A stretch of DNA of 53,881 nucleotides from Pseudomonadota bacterium (GTDB lineage Bacteria; Pseudomonadota; Alphaproteobacteria; Acetobacterales; Acetobacteraceae), in NCBI GenBank assembly GCA_021816925.1, contig JAKAWQ010000020.1:1-53881 (forward strand). Direction: 5' to 3'. The stretch's first letter is position 1, and each line of letters begins with the position of its first letter. Shown one piece after another: positions 46,635 to 53,881 of this stretch. Made by a program: the position numbers and the translations under genes. Under the pieces are notes generated by a model that was not told the DNA's origin, searched no databases, and worked only from the letters and a program-made list of their open reading frames with translations.

Positions 46635-47149
46635 ATCGGCCCTGCAGCGGGAAGGCCCGGTGGGCTGGCAAGCGCGGGACCGGGGGAGGATGAAGCCGAG
46701 GGCAGCGTGAGGCCGCGGCGCAGCACGCGTTCGCGTGCCGCGGCGCGGCGCTGCTCGGCGCCGACCGGCTCCCAGATCTGGAAGATCCGGCCGAGGCCGA
46801 GAAAGGTGACGAGATCGCCGAGGCCGGCGTGGCGAACCAGCGGCTCGGGCAGCAGCACCCGACCCTCGCGGTCGCACTCGAGGCGAAGCGCGTCGGGATA
46901 AAGGACCGCCGCAAGATCTTCTTGATCGTCGCTGAAGATTTCGAGTTGATCGAGTGGTTCGGCGAGACGCTGGAACTCGCCAATGGGCCAAGCCTCGATG
47001 CAGGCATGCTTGTGCGAGGGGCGAACGACGAGCGAGACGGGCGCGCTCGCTTCGGCCTGGCCCTTAAGCGCCGTGCGGAAGGGCGCCGGGATGGAGACGC
47101 GGCCCTTCAAGTCGCGCTTGTTGTGATGCGTCCCCCAGAATTGTGTCAT
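46631..47149 (-). CDS. mraZ: transcriptional regulator MraZ
   Basis: A 172-residue double-AbrB protein that binds its own promoter. Both DNA-contact motifs are visible: DLKGRVSIP near residue 15 and DREGRVLLP near residue 91. A Pro/Ser/Ala-rich 20-residue tail is unusual. The start is ATG 47149 ([13 protein letters not shown]), the family-like opening; 42 further upstream codons are open but cross the operator. It is first in the division cluster. Confidence 0.94.
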   Translation of the reverse strand: MTQFWGTHHNKRDLKGRVSIPAPFRTALKGQAEASAPVSLVVRPSHKHACIEAWPIGEFQRLAEPLDQLEIFSDDQEDLAAVLYPDALRLECDREGRVLLPEPLVRHAGLGDLVTFLGLGRIFQIWEPVGAEQRRAAARERVLRRGLTLPSASSSPGPALASPPGLPAAGPI

Positions 47150-47224
47150 CCGGCTGGGCCCGTTCGCTCCATGCAGTTGGCCGTGCCGCTTGGCCGGCAT
47201 TTCCCGCGCACACGAACCGCGCCA

Positions 47225-47259
47225 TGGGAATGCATGGGATATCATGGGCGAACATGGAG
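47225..47259. promoter_or_regulatory. MraZ operator: four pentamers at 10-bp period
   Basis: Read on the plus strand: TGGGA (47225), TGGGA (47235), TGGGC (47245) and TGGAG (47255), each spaced by exactly 5 nt. MraZ of E. coli is known to bind TGGGN repeats separated by 5 nt upstream of its own gene. Here they lie 75-110 bp before the mraZ ATG, on the strand opposite to the gene. Confidence 0.75.
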
Positions 47260-47265
47260 GGTCAA
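47238..47265 (-). promoter_or_regulatory. putative mraZ promoter
   Basis: On the minus strand, TTGACC (47265-47260), a 16-bp spacer, then GATATC (47243-47238). It overlaps the last three MraZ repeats, so MraZ binding would block RNA polymerase. The -10 is a weak match. Confidence 0.4.
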
Positions 47266-47462
47266 AGAGATTCAAGCCAACGCGGGGCTCGCACGGGCAG
47301 ATTTTTGGGTTCGGGCACGATTCGATGCACGTGTGGCTGGCCCAGGGTTTTCGGCCCTTTCTTTAACTTCTGCACGAAGAGTGGGCGCTTGCCTCCAGGC
47401 GTAGCATCAATTCCAGTTCTGTTCCGAACGGCCGCGCGGTGGGAGTCGCGGGAAGGGTCTGT

Positions 47463-47857
47463 GCCAGACGGCCTGTAAGCCGGGTTCTGTCCGCCCCGGA
47501 AGGGCGGGACGACCATTCCTCTGGGACGCGTCTTGTGGCGCGCCTCGTGCGACCAACCCGGGCAGCGGATCGGGAACGTCCCTGGCGGCGTCGGCCGCCG
47601 GCTGCCCCTATTCGGTCTTGCTCCCGGTGGGGTTTGCCGTGCCGCCCGCGTTGCCGCGGGCGCGGTGCGCTCTTGCCGCCCCGTTTCACCCTTGCCCGCA
47701 GCGCCCGGGAGCGGTGCGGGCGGTTTGTTTTCTGTGGCACTATCCCTGGGGTTGCCCCCGCCGGCGGTTGGCCGGCACCGTGTTCCCGTGGAGCCCGGAC
47801 TTTCCTCCGGCGGCGGATCTTTTTGCCCACCCCCGGCGGCCGTCCGGCCGTCTGGCC
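47463..47857 (-). ncRNA. rnpB: RNase P RNA (type A)
   Basis: About 395 nt on the minus strand. The terminal P1 helix is perfect: GCCAGACGGCC (47856-47846) with GGCCGTCTGGC (47473-47463). Conserved blocks are GAGGAAAGTCCGGGCTCCAC near the 5' end, AGGGTGAAACGGG in the middle and AGAACCCGGCTTACAGGC at the 3' end. It is the catalytic subunit that matures tRNA 5' ends. It lies upstream of mraZ on the same strand; no clear intrinsic terminator separates them. Confidence 0.97.
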
Positions 47858-47862
47858 AAGAA

Positions 47863-47891
47863 GAGATGCGACCGCTTTGCCCGCGCGTCAA
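47863..47891 (-). promoter_or_regulatory. putative rnpB promoter
   Basis: On the minus strand, TTGACG (47891-47886), a 17-bp spacer, then CATCTC (47868-47863), six nt before the P1 helix. The -35 is good and the -10 is weak, but spacing and distance to the RNA fit. Confidence 0.45.
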
Positions 47892-48042
47892 CCGGCGAGG
47901 AGGCCATTGATTTCTAACAGCGCCGCAGTGTTCGAATCGCTTACGCTACGGAGCGGGTGAACCGACCGTTGCCATCCCGCGCTGAACGGCAGTCTCCACC
48001 AGTATCCGTGTGTATAAGGCCGTTCGCAGAGTCGTCGATGTT

Positions 48043-48867
48043 TCAGGGGCCAAGGAAGCCGTTAAGTTCCGCAGTGTTCATCACCGCATCCGTGAAGCCG
48101 AACGTACCTAGATTCTTCGCCTCACGCGCGGCCGCTACGAGCCCGCTCATGGCTGCGCGGTAGAGTGAGGTGGCGAGGCTGATGCGCTTGACGCCGGCCG
48201 CGGCGAGCGCCGCCTGGGGGAACGACCGGCCCCTGATGCCGGCCATGAAGTTGAACGGTCGCGAAAGGGCCGCGCAGACGCTGCTCACGGCAACGAGGTC
48301 CGGTAGCCCGGGCGCCATCAGCACATCCGCACCCGCTGCCTCGAACGCTTGAAGTCGCCGGATGGTATCGTCGAGGTCAGGGTTTCCGCGCAAGAAATTC
48401 TCTGACCGCGCCGTGACAAGAAACGGAAAGGGGAGCTGGCGCGCCGCGCCGACTGCCGCCGCGATCCGTTCGGTCGCGTGCCCAAGTTCAAACAGCGGCT
48501 TCGCGCGGTCGCCGGTTGCGTCCTCGATCGATCCACCGACGAGACCAGCCGCGGCGGCAAGATGGATGGTCTCGGCGACGGCGGCCGGAGCATCGGCGAA
48601 CCCTTTCTCGAGATCCGCCGAGACAGGCAGGTCGGTCGCCTCGACGATCGCACGCGCATGCGAGATGGTCTCATCACGCGACATCGAGCCGTCGCGTCGG
48701 CCGAGCACCCCGGCGGCGGCGCCGCTCGAGGTTGCGAGCGCCGCAAAGCCGAGCCCCGCCAGAATGCGTGCAGAGCCCGCGTCCCAGGCGTTGGCGATTA
48801 CGAAGGTGCCCGGAGCCTTGTGCAAGGCCTCGAAACGTCGGCCCTTCTCGCTTTGGCTCACCGTCAT
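48043..48867 (-). CDS. isocitrate lyase/PEP mutase family protein
   Basis: A 274-residue TIM-barrel enzyme. The opening FEALHKAPGTFVIANAWDAGSARIL, then VSADLEKGFAD, GGSIEDATGD (metal-binding acidic residues) and TARSEN are typical of the oxaloacetate/2-methylisocitrate lyase-like branch. The KKCGH catalytic loop of true isocitrate lyases is absent. The substrate is unknown; a C-C or P-C lyase on a 2-oxo acid is likely. A strong AAGGAGG precedes the ATG. It sits alone, 185 bp upstream of rnpB. Confidence 0.85.
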   Translation of the reverse strand: MTVSQSEKGRRFEALHKAPGTFVIANAWDAGSARILAGLGFAALATSSGAAAGVLGRRDGSMSRDETISHARAIVEATDLPVSADLEKGFADAPAAVAETIHLAAAAGLVGGSIEDATGDRAKPLFELGHATERIAAAVGAARQLPFPFLVTARSENFLRGNPDLDDTIRRLQAFEAAGADVLMAPGLPDLVAVSSVCAALSRPFNFMAGIRGRSFPQAALAAAGVKRISLATSLYRAAMSGLVAAAREAKNLGTFGFTDAVMNTAELNGFLGP

Positions 48868-48959
48868 TCCGAACCTCCTTCAGCGGGCCTCTCCTCGTGC
48901 GACGGCCGGATTCCCTGGGGCGTATGATTGAAGAGTGTCGCTCCGGCGGTATCCTCGCG

Positions 48960-49679
48960 TCACGAGCCCAGAAGGCCGACGAGCGCCGCAAGCCGCGCGC
49001 ACGTGCCCCGATCGGCCTGGCCACTGAGGGCCTCGGGGCGCCAGTGGCGCTGAAAGGCAGTGAGCACGAGCGCAAGGTCCGAATCCGCGGCCCCCTCTCG
49101 TGCCACTTGATAACCGGTTTTGGAGAGATCGGCACGCACCGGCAGAAGGCCGGCCGCATCCGAGACGATACCGCCGGTGCCGAGATCGGGCACGCCCTCG
49201 GGGAAGAGGCCGATGCCGTTCCGGGCCAGGAAGGAAAAATCGAAGAGCTCGCCCGGGTCCTGCTTGCGGTCCGGGGCGATGTCACTGTGCGCGACGACGT
49301 TGCACGGAAGAATCGAATGCCGAGCGAGCAGATCGCGGCAGAGCGCGACGAGGGCTGTCATCTGCGCCGGCGGGAACGTGCGATAGCCCCACTCGTGGCC
49401 CGGATTGACGATCTCGACACCGATCGATCGAGAATTGATGTCGATTTGGCCGCGCCAGAACGAGGCGCCGGCGTGCCAGGCGCGGCGCGCCTCGGGAACG
49501 ATCTGCCAGAGTGTGCCGTCCTCCTCGAGGAGGTAGTGCGAGGAGACGCGCGCGTCGCTGTCGCACAGGCGATCGAGCGCCCCTTCCGCGCTCGGCATGC
49601 CCGTGTAATGCAGGACGAGCGTGTCGATGGGGATGCCGGGCGGACGGGCGTTGTGGTTCGGGCTGGACCGCAGCCTCAC
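48960..49679 (-). CDS. N-acetylmuramoyl-L-alanine amidase (AmpD/AmiD-like)
   Basis: A 239-residue zinc amidase of the Amidase_2 family that cleaves the MurNAc-L-Ala bond. Zinc ligands are His24 (LVLHYTG), His131 (VAHSDIAP) and Asp141, with catalytic Glu89 (GVEIVNPG). Cytosolic AmpD is about 187 residues. The extra C-terminal segment (LVLTAFQRHWRPEALSGQAD) resembles the peptidoglycan-binding tail of AmiD, yet there is no signal peptide. A role in anhydro-muropeptide recycling is likely. The GTG overlaps the djlA-like stop as GTGA. Confidence 0.85.
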   Translation of the reverse strand: MRLRSSPNHNARPPGIPIDTLVLHYTGMPSAEGALDRLCDSDARVSSHYLLEEDGTLWQIVPEARRAWHAGASFWRGQIDINSRSIGVEIVNPGHEWGYRTFPPAQMTALVALCRDLLARHSILPCNVVAHSDIAPDRKQDPGELFDFSFLARNGIGLFPEGVPDLGTGGIVSDAAGLLPVRADLSKTGYQVAREGAADSDLALVLTAFQRHWRPEALSGQADRGTCARLAALVGLLGS

Positions 49680-50467
49680 AAACCGCGCTCCCGTTTGATG
49701 CGGTCCCACGCGGCATTGATACGCGCCACCTTCTCGGTCGCCTTGGCGATGAAGGCTTCCGGCACGCCGCGCGCGGCGAGGCTGTCGGGGTGGTTTTCGC
49801 GCATCAGCTTGCGCCAGACGGTGCGGACCTCGGCATCGCTCGCCACCGGCGTCAGGCCGAGCACGGCATAAGGATCGCCGAGGTCGGCGGCGGGTGGCGG
49901 GGCGGCGCCGCGCGCGCGATCCCAGGCCAAGCGGTCGAGCCCGAAGGCACGGTGCACGCGAGCGAGAAAGGCTTCTTCGCGCGTGTTCACCGGCGCATCG
50001 GCGCGCGCGATGGCGAACAGCGCGGTCAGCACATCCTCAAGGGTGCCGCGGTTGTCGCCGAAAGTCTCGGCGAGCTGCTCGGCGAATGCCTCGAACCCGG
50101 AGGCACTTTCGCGTGCTTGGTCGAACAGACGGCCGACCTGGTGCACCGACTCAGGCGGGACGCGGAAGTGCCGCTTGAAGGCTTCGATTTCGACGCGGTT
50201 GACCGCCCCATCACACTTCGCGAGCTTGGCGGCGAGCGCGACGACGGAGATTGCAAACACCTCTTCGCGCCGGCCGAAAAGCGCGGCGATGCGCGCCGGG
50301 CCGAGCGGAGAGGCATCGCGGCCGAGGCCGCCGGTCATCTGCCGGCGCAGATCGCCCAGCATGCCGACATCGGCGGCGTGGCCAATCGCTGCACCGACCA
50401 CGGCGCCGAGCGGACCGCCCATGGCCAGCCCCGCCATGCCGCCGATGACCTTGCCCCAGTAGCCCAT
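49676..50467 (-). CDS. DjlA-like J-domain co-chaperone with TerB domain
   Basis: A 263-residue protein. The N-terminus MGYWGKVIGG and a Gly-rich hydrophobic stretch (about 7-32) resemble the DjlA membrane anchor. A TerB-like helical domain covers about 55-175 (LAAKLAKCDGAVNRVEIEAF). A C-terminal J-domain from about 192 contains the DnaK-stimulating HPD in RENHPDSLAA. It would recruit DnaK to the inner membrane. The ATG at 50467 has AAGGCGAG upstream. Its stop overlaps the amidase start, so the two are co-translated. Confidence 0.88.
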   Translation of the reverse strand: MGYWGKVIGGMAGLAMGGPLGAVVGAAIGHAADVGMLGDLRRQMTGGLGRDASPLGPARIAALFGRREEVFAISVVALAAKLAKCDGAVNRVEIEAFKRHFRVPPESVHQVGRLFDQARESASGFEAFAEQLAETFGDNRGTLEDVLTALFAIARADAPVNTREEAFLARVHRAFGLDRLAWDRARGAAPPPAADLGDPYAVLGLTPVASDAEVRTVWRKLMRENHPDSLAARGVPEAFIAKATEKVARINAAWDRIKRERGL

Positions 50468-50744
50468 CTCGCCTTCATTCCCGAACCCGGCCGTCCTATC
50501 AGCTTTCAAGCCATGCCGATACGTCCGGCCCGTTCGTTCCATCGCATGCAAGGCAGCGTGCCCGTGGCGGCCATGCCGGCGCCGGGCGCTGCCAAAGACG
50601 GTGCTACCAAAGAGGGATTGACGACGGCACAACGGGCCTGTCTTGCAGTCGGGTGAAGGTCGCTTCAATCTCCGTTGGCCGTCCGGGAGGCGGATCCGAC
50701 GATGGCATGTTGGCAGTGGCCGATCAGGGGCAGGGCCTGAGCAG
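50468..50744. promoter_or_regulatory. divergent intergenic region djlA-like / asmA-like
   Basis: 277 bp between divergent genes. On the plus strand a TTGACG at 50618-50623, with a 17-bp spacer to a poor -10 (TCTTGC, 50641), could serve the AsmA gene. Nothing else is recognisable. Confidence 0.3.
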
Positions 50745-53678
50745 GTGCGACGCGCGCGTATCCTGCTGCTGGCGGTGGCAACGGCAATCGCGGTGGTGGT
50801 GGCGATGGCGGCGGTGCTGCCCGCGGTCATGGACTGGAATCGCTACCGCGGCAGCCTCGAGGGCCTGGCCGGCGAGGCACTCGGACGGCCGGTTACGATT
50901 GCGGGCCCGATCTCGCTTTCGCTGTTCCCGGAGCCGGTGCTGACCGCATCGCGCGTGCGCGTCGGGGACGGACGGGATGGGGTGCGCATCCTGATTGCCG
51001 AGCTTCGCCTTCGCGTGGCTTTGGTGCCGCTTTTGATGGGCCGGGTGGATGCGCGTTCGCTGACACTGCAGCGCCCGGACCTTCGTATCCCCTGGCCGCC
51101 TTGGCACGGCTTGCCGTCGGCCGTACCGCCCTGGCTCAGCCTGCTCTCGGCGCGCATCGAGAACGGGCGCGTAGCGGCGGCAGGCCTGGTGCTTAACCGC
51201 GTGAACGCGACGCTCACGGCAGGCAGCGGTCATGCGGCGCTAACACTCGAGGGCAGTGCCACAGTCGGGCAGGGCGCTTGGCAGCTTAGGCTTCAGCTTG
51301 GCGAGCCGGCGGCGGACGGCACCGCGCCGCTGGAGGCGAGCCTCAGCGGTGCTGGCGCGACCGCAGGGGTGGCGGGGAGGCTGACTGGGCGGCTGGCGCC
51401 GGACGGAGAACTGCGGGGGCACGTTGCGTTCGACGGACCCGATCTCGCGAATCTGTTGGCGATGCCGCCGCTGCGTTTTCACGCCGACGGCGGCTTCGCA
51501 CTTCGACGGGGTGTGCTTCGGCTGGATGCGCTCGCGGTTGCGCTCGGTTCGGTCATCGCCAGAGGCAGCGGCAGGCTGGTGCTGGCGCCGGCGCCGCGGC
51601 TCGACCTTGCCCTCTCGAGCGAGAGTACGGTGCCGCTCGACCCGTGGATCCGGGTGCTGCGCCGAGGCGGAGAAAGCCACCTGCCGGTTGGCCTCACGCT
51701 CATGGCGCCGCGGGCCACTCTGGCCCACGGACTGCTCCAGCATCTGCGGCTGGCGTTGGTGTTCGGTCCGGGGGGGGCGCGGATCGGTGCCTTCCAGGCG
51801 ATCCTGCCGGGAGAGGCGGTCTTCGCGGCGGAGGGCCGGATTGTCCGCGCACCACAAGAGGCGGCGAGCTGGCAGTTCAACGGCACCGCGCATCTGGCGG
51901 CGCCGGCATTGGCAAGCACCGTGCATTGGCTCGATGCGGCGGCTCCGGGTGTGCTGCCGCCGCTGCCCGCCGCGGTGATGGGCAGGGCCAAAATCGGCGG
52001 GCGGGTGATCATCGGGGCAGCAGGGATCGCCCTCAGCGATCTCGAGGGGACGGTTGATCGAAGTAAGGTCACGGGAAGCCTTACGCTCGGCCTCGGCGGC
52101 CGGCCCGCGATCAGCGCTGGCCTTACGCTCGACCGCCTTGCACTCGACCCATGGCTGCCTAGGGCGCTGCGTGAAGCGCCGCTGCGCCAGGGTTTTCCGC
52201 TGGCCATGGTGCCGCGGCTGTTCACCGGAATGTCGGTGGAACTGCGCCTCGTTGCTGCTGAGGCGACGCTCGGGAGGGCGGTGATCAGTGGGCTCTCGCT
52301 CGATGGGGCGGCCGAGTCCGGACGCGTGATCCTCAGGCGGCTCGATGCGACGGTGGAGGGGGTGCATGTGATTGCCTCGGGGGCCATCGGCACAGGCGGC
52401 ACGGTGACGGCCGGGCGGCTTGCGCTCACCGCAGCGGGGCCGGCCGTGCTGGCCAAGTGGCTACCGCCGCCGTTCGGGCCCGCGATTGGCCGGTGGCGGG
52501 CGGCGTTCTCGCTCGATGCGACGGTGGCTGGGCCGCCGCAGAGGCTCGGTCTCGGGATGGAGGCGACGCTCGGCGATCTTCGCGTGACCGCGGATCCGGT
52601 CGTCAACCTCAAGGCCGGAACTTGGCAAGGGCCGGTAACTCTCCGCCATCCCGGGGCCGCTGAGTTGGTCGGAGCGAGCGGTTTCGCCGATCCGACGAAT
52701 TGGCTCGGGCCAGGGTCGTTGTCTTTGATCGGACAGGCGGTGGGCGGGCCCGAGGGCTGGTCGCTCAGGGGATTCCGGCTGGTCGCGGGGTTGCTTCGGG
52801 CAAGCGGCAGACTCCGCGTTGCACGCGGCGGCGTTGCGACCGGGCCGGTGATCACCGGGCTGATCCATGCGGCGACGCTGCCGGTTCCCGGGGCGTCGGG
52901 GGCGATGCGGTTGCTCCTCGGGTTGGTTGGGGGCCGATCCGTGCGGGTGGGCGTCAGGGCGAAGCGGGTGACGGCGGGATCGCGCGTACTGCTCGAGGAT
53001 GCCGAGGGTCGGCTGGACGTTGCGGGGCGGGAGGCGGCGCTCGAGGTTAATGGCAATGCGCCGGGCGGGGGTGCGCTCGCGGCGGTTTTCCGAATGGCTG
53101 TCGGAGGCGGGCCGCCCAGCATCAGGATCGGCGCGGCGCTGGCAGGGGTCCACCTGAAGGGGCCGCTGTTCGGCGCGGTTCCGGATCTCGCGGCAGGAAC
53201 GCTGGCGGGCGAGGCCGCCCTGAGCGCAAGGGGTTACGGCCCGGGGGCGCTCGTGGCGACGCTCGGCGGAACGGTCGCCCTGAAGGTGCGGGACGGTATC
53301 ATCACCGGGGTTTCTCTTCGCGGCGCGCAAGCGGCGCTGGCTGGGACAGGTCCCAAGAGGGGCGGGGCGGTGGCGCTTGGGCGGGCGCTCGCCGGTGGGC
53401 AAAGCCGATTCGATCGGCTTACGCTGATTGGACGCGGCAGCGGTGGGCGGTTCCGGGTGGTCCACGGCCGGATGGTATCCGCCAATGGGGTGATCACGGC
53501 CGAGGGCACAATTGATCTGCCCACGGAGAGCGAGAATCTGAGGCTTACGCTCCGGCCAGCGCTGGTTGGCGCGCCGGCGACGGTTGTCCGGCTGAGCGGG
53601 CCGGTTGCGCGACCGAAGCGGCTGAAGGAGATCGCCACTGCCCTGCAATGGCTCGCCGGGCGGTCGAAAAAACATTAG
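50745..53678 (+). CDS. AsmA-family envelope protein
   Basis: A 977-residue protein with an N-terminal signal anchor (residues about 5-25, LLLAVATAIAVVVAMAAVLP) followed by the AsmA hallmark DWNRYRGSLEGLAGEALGRPVTI-type start and FPEPVLTASRVRVGD. The rest is beta-rich repeats, and the C-terminal domain ends in AsmA_2-like LRPALVG. Members form bridge-like lipid-transfer structures from the inner membrane toward the outer membrane. I prefer GTG 50745; the frame is open to TTG 50643, but those 34 residues are Arg/Gly-rich and push the anchor inward. Confidence 0.88.
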   Translation: MRRARILLLAVATAIAVVVAMAAVLPAVMDWNRYRGSLEGLAGEALGRPVTIAGPISLSLFPEPVLTASRVRVGDGRDGVRILIAELRLRVALVPLLMGRVDARSLTLQRPDLRIPWPPWHGLPSAVPPWLSLLSARIENGRVAAAGLVLNRVNATLTAGSGHAALTLEGSATVGQGAWQLRLQLGEPAADGTAPLEASLSGAGATAGVAGRLTGRLAPDGELRGHVAFDGPDLANLLAMPPLRFHADGGFALRRGVLRLDALAVALGSVIARGSGRLVLAPAPRLDLALSSESTVPLDPWIRVLRRGGESHLPVGLTLMAPRATLAHGLLQHLRLALVFGPGGARIGAFQAILPGEAVFAAEGRIVRAPQEAASWQFNGTAHLAAPALASTVHWLDAAAPGVLPPLPAAVMGRAKIGGRVIIGAAGIALSDLEGTVDRSKVTGSLTLGLGGRPAISAGLTLDRLALDPWLPRALREAPLRQGFPLAMVPRLFTGMSVELRLVAAEATLGRAVISGLSLDGAAESGRVILRRLDATVEGVHVIASGAIGTGGTVTAGRLALTAAGPAVLAKWLPPPFGPAIGRWRAAFSLDATVAGPPQRLGLGMEATLGDLRVTADPVVNLKAGTWQGPVTLRHPGAAELVGASGFADPTNWLGPGSLSLIGQAVGGPEGWSLRGFRLVAGLLRASGRLRVARGGVATGPVITGLIHAATLPVPGASGAMRLLLGLVGGRSVRVGVRAKRVTAGSRVLLEDAEGRLDVAGREAALEVNGNAPGGGALAAVFRMAVGGGPPSIRIGAALAGVHLKGPLFGAVPDLAAGTLAGEAALSARGYGPGALVATLGGTVALKVRDGIITGVSLRGAQAALAGTGPKRGGAVALGRALAGGQSRFDRLTLIGRGSGGRFRVVHGRMVSANGVITAEGTIDLPTESENLRLTLRPALVGAPATVVRLSGPVARPKRLKEIATALQWLAGRSKKH

Positions 53679-53766
53679 CGCGCGCCGGCGGGGACTCGCC
53701 GCAGCGATCGCGTCCGTCGGGGCAGGGCAATCGCATTTCAAATCTGAGCCAGACTCTGGCCCGACT

Positions 53767-53796
53767 TTGACAGCACCTGGATACGGTGGGTCGATT
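53767..53796 (+). promoter_or_regulatory. possible promoter reading out of the window
   Basis: A consensus TTGACA at 53767-53772 is followed after 18 bp by TCGATT (53791-53796), a weak -10. The 203 bp after the AsmA stop hold no supported gene and may be the leader of a gene beyond the right edge. A short dyad CCAGA-C-TCTGG lies just upstream (about 53752). Confidence 0.3.
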
Positions 53797-53881
53797 TTCG
53801 CTGACGGAACAAGGACGTAGGCGCACTCCGCGGAAGGGCCGTGTATCTAGGCGCTCAGGCGAGGTGGAGGATCGGCGAGGG

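Noticed and set aside
47262-47960. Open frames on both strands across rnpB
   Set aside because: They coincide with the conserved RNase P RNA core and have no protein-like features.
1-53881. CRISPR arrays, insertion sequences, prophage or toxin-antitoxin genes
   Set aside because: I looked for regularly spaced repeats, transposase or integrase motifs and small toxin pairs and saw none.

Overview
The window is GC-rich, densely coded bacterial chromosome, most likely from an alphaproteobacterium of the Rhodospirillales/Acetobacterales type. This rests on the gene content (a complete mraZ-to-lpxC division and cell-wall cluster ending ftsQ-ftsA-ftsZ-lpxC, rnpB next to mraZ), the GC-rich coding bias and the Pro/Ala-rich protein tails. 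No 16S gene or species marker is present, so the rank is an inference.

Left half (1-26790): a large exosortase A (XrtA/PEP-CTERM type) exopolysaccharide locus. A sulfotransferase (minus) diverges from a Wzx-type flippase, which is translationally coupled to a secreted RIFT-barrel, polysaccharide-lyase-like protein. A minus-strand arm follows: prsK (histidine kinase), prsR (sigma54 activator), prsT (TPR protein), an exosortase A-associated O-antigen ligase/polymerase and a newly noticed 64-residue membrane protein. Upstream of prsK, also on the minus strand, is the polyprenyl-phosphate sugar transferase. From a 0.48 kb divergent control region the plus-strand arm runs: Wza-like export lipoprotein, Wzz-like chain-length protein, tyrosine autokinase, outer-membrane beta-barrel, XrtA-associated ATPase, polysaccharide deacetylase, FemAB-like protein, glycosyltransferase and exosortase A fused to an EpsI domain. 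Together they would prime, assemble, flip, polymerise, modify (deacetylation, perhaps sulfation) and export an extracellular polysaccharide. The exosortase would process PEP-CTERM proteins, none of which is encoded here.

Junction (26791-27029): the exosortase stop codon directly abuts the 3' end of a minus-strand tRNA-Asn(GTT). A divergent tRNA-Leu(CAA) follows.

Right half (27085-47149, all minus strand): the cell-wall/division cluster, in transcription order mraZ, rsmH, ftsL, ftsI, murE, murF, mraY, murD, ftsW, murG, murC, murB, ddl, ftsQ, ftsA, ftsZ, lpxC. Almost every junction is a 1-4 nt stop/start overlap. Upstream of mraZ are four TGGGN-type repeats at an exact 10-bp period, the expected MraZ operator. 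Further upstream lie rnpB (RNase P RNA), a PEP-mutase/isocitrate-lyase family gene, an AmpD/AmiD-like amidase coupled to a DjlA-like co-chaperone and, divergently, a large AsmA-family protein.

Points of most interest: the RIFT-barrel protein coupled to the flippase; the coupled micro-membrane protein behind the ligase; a 138-bp inverted-repeat element between prsK and prsR; the EPS locus sitting flush against a tRNA 3' end; a BY-kinase nearly devoid of its tyrosine tail; and a Pro/Ala-rich extension on FtsL. All assignments come from reading the sequence; no database search was possible.
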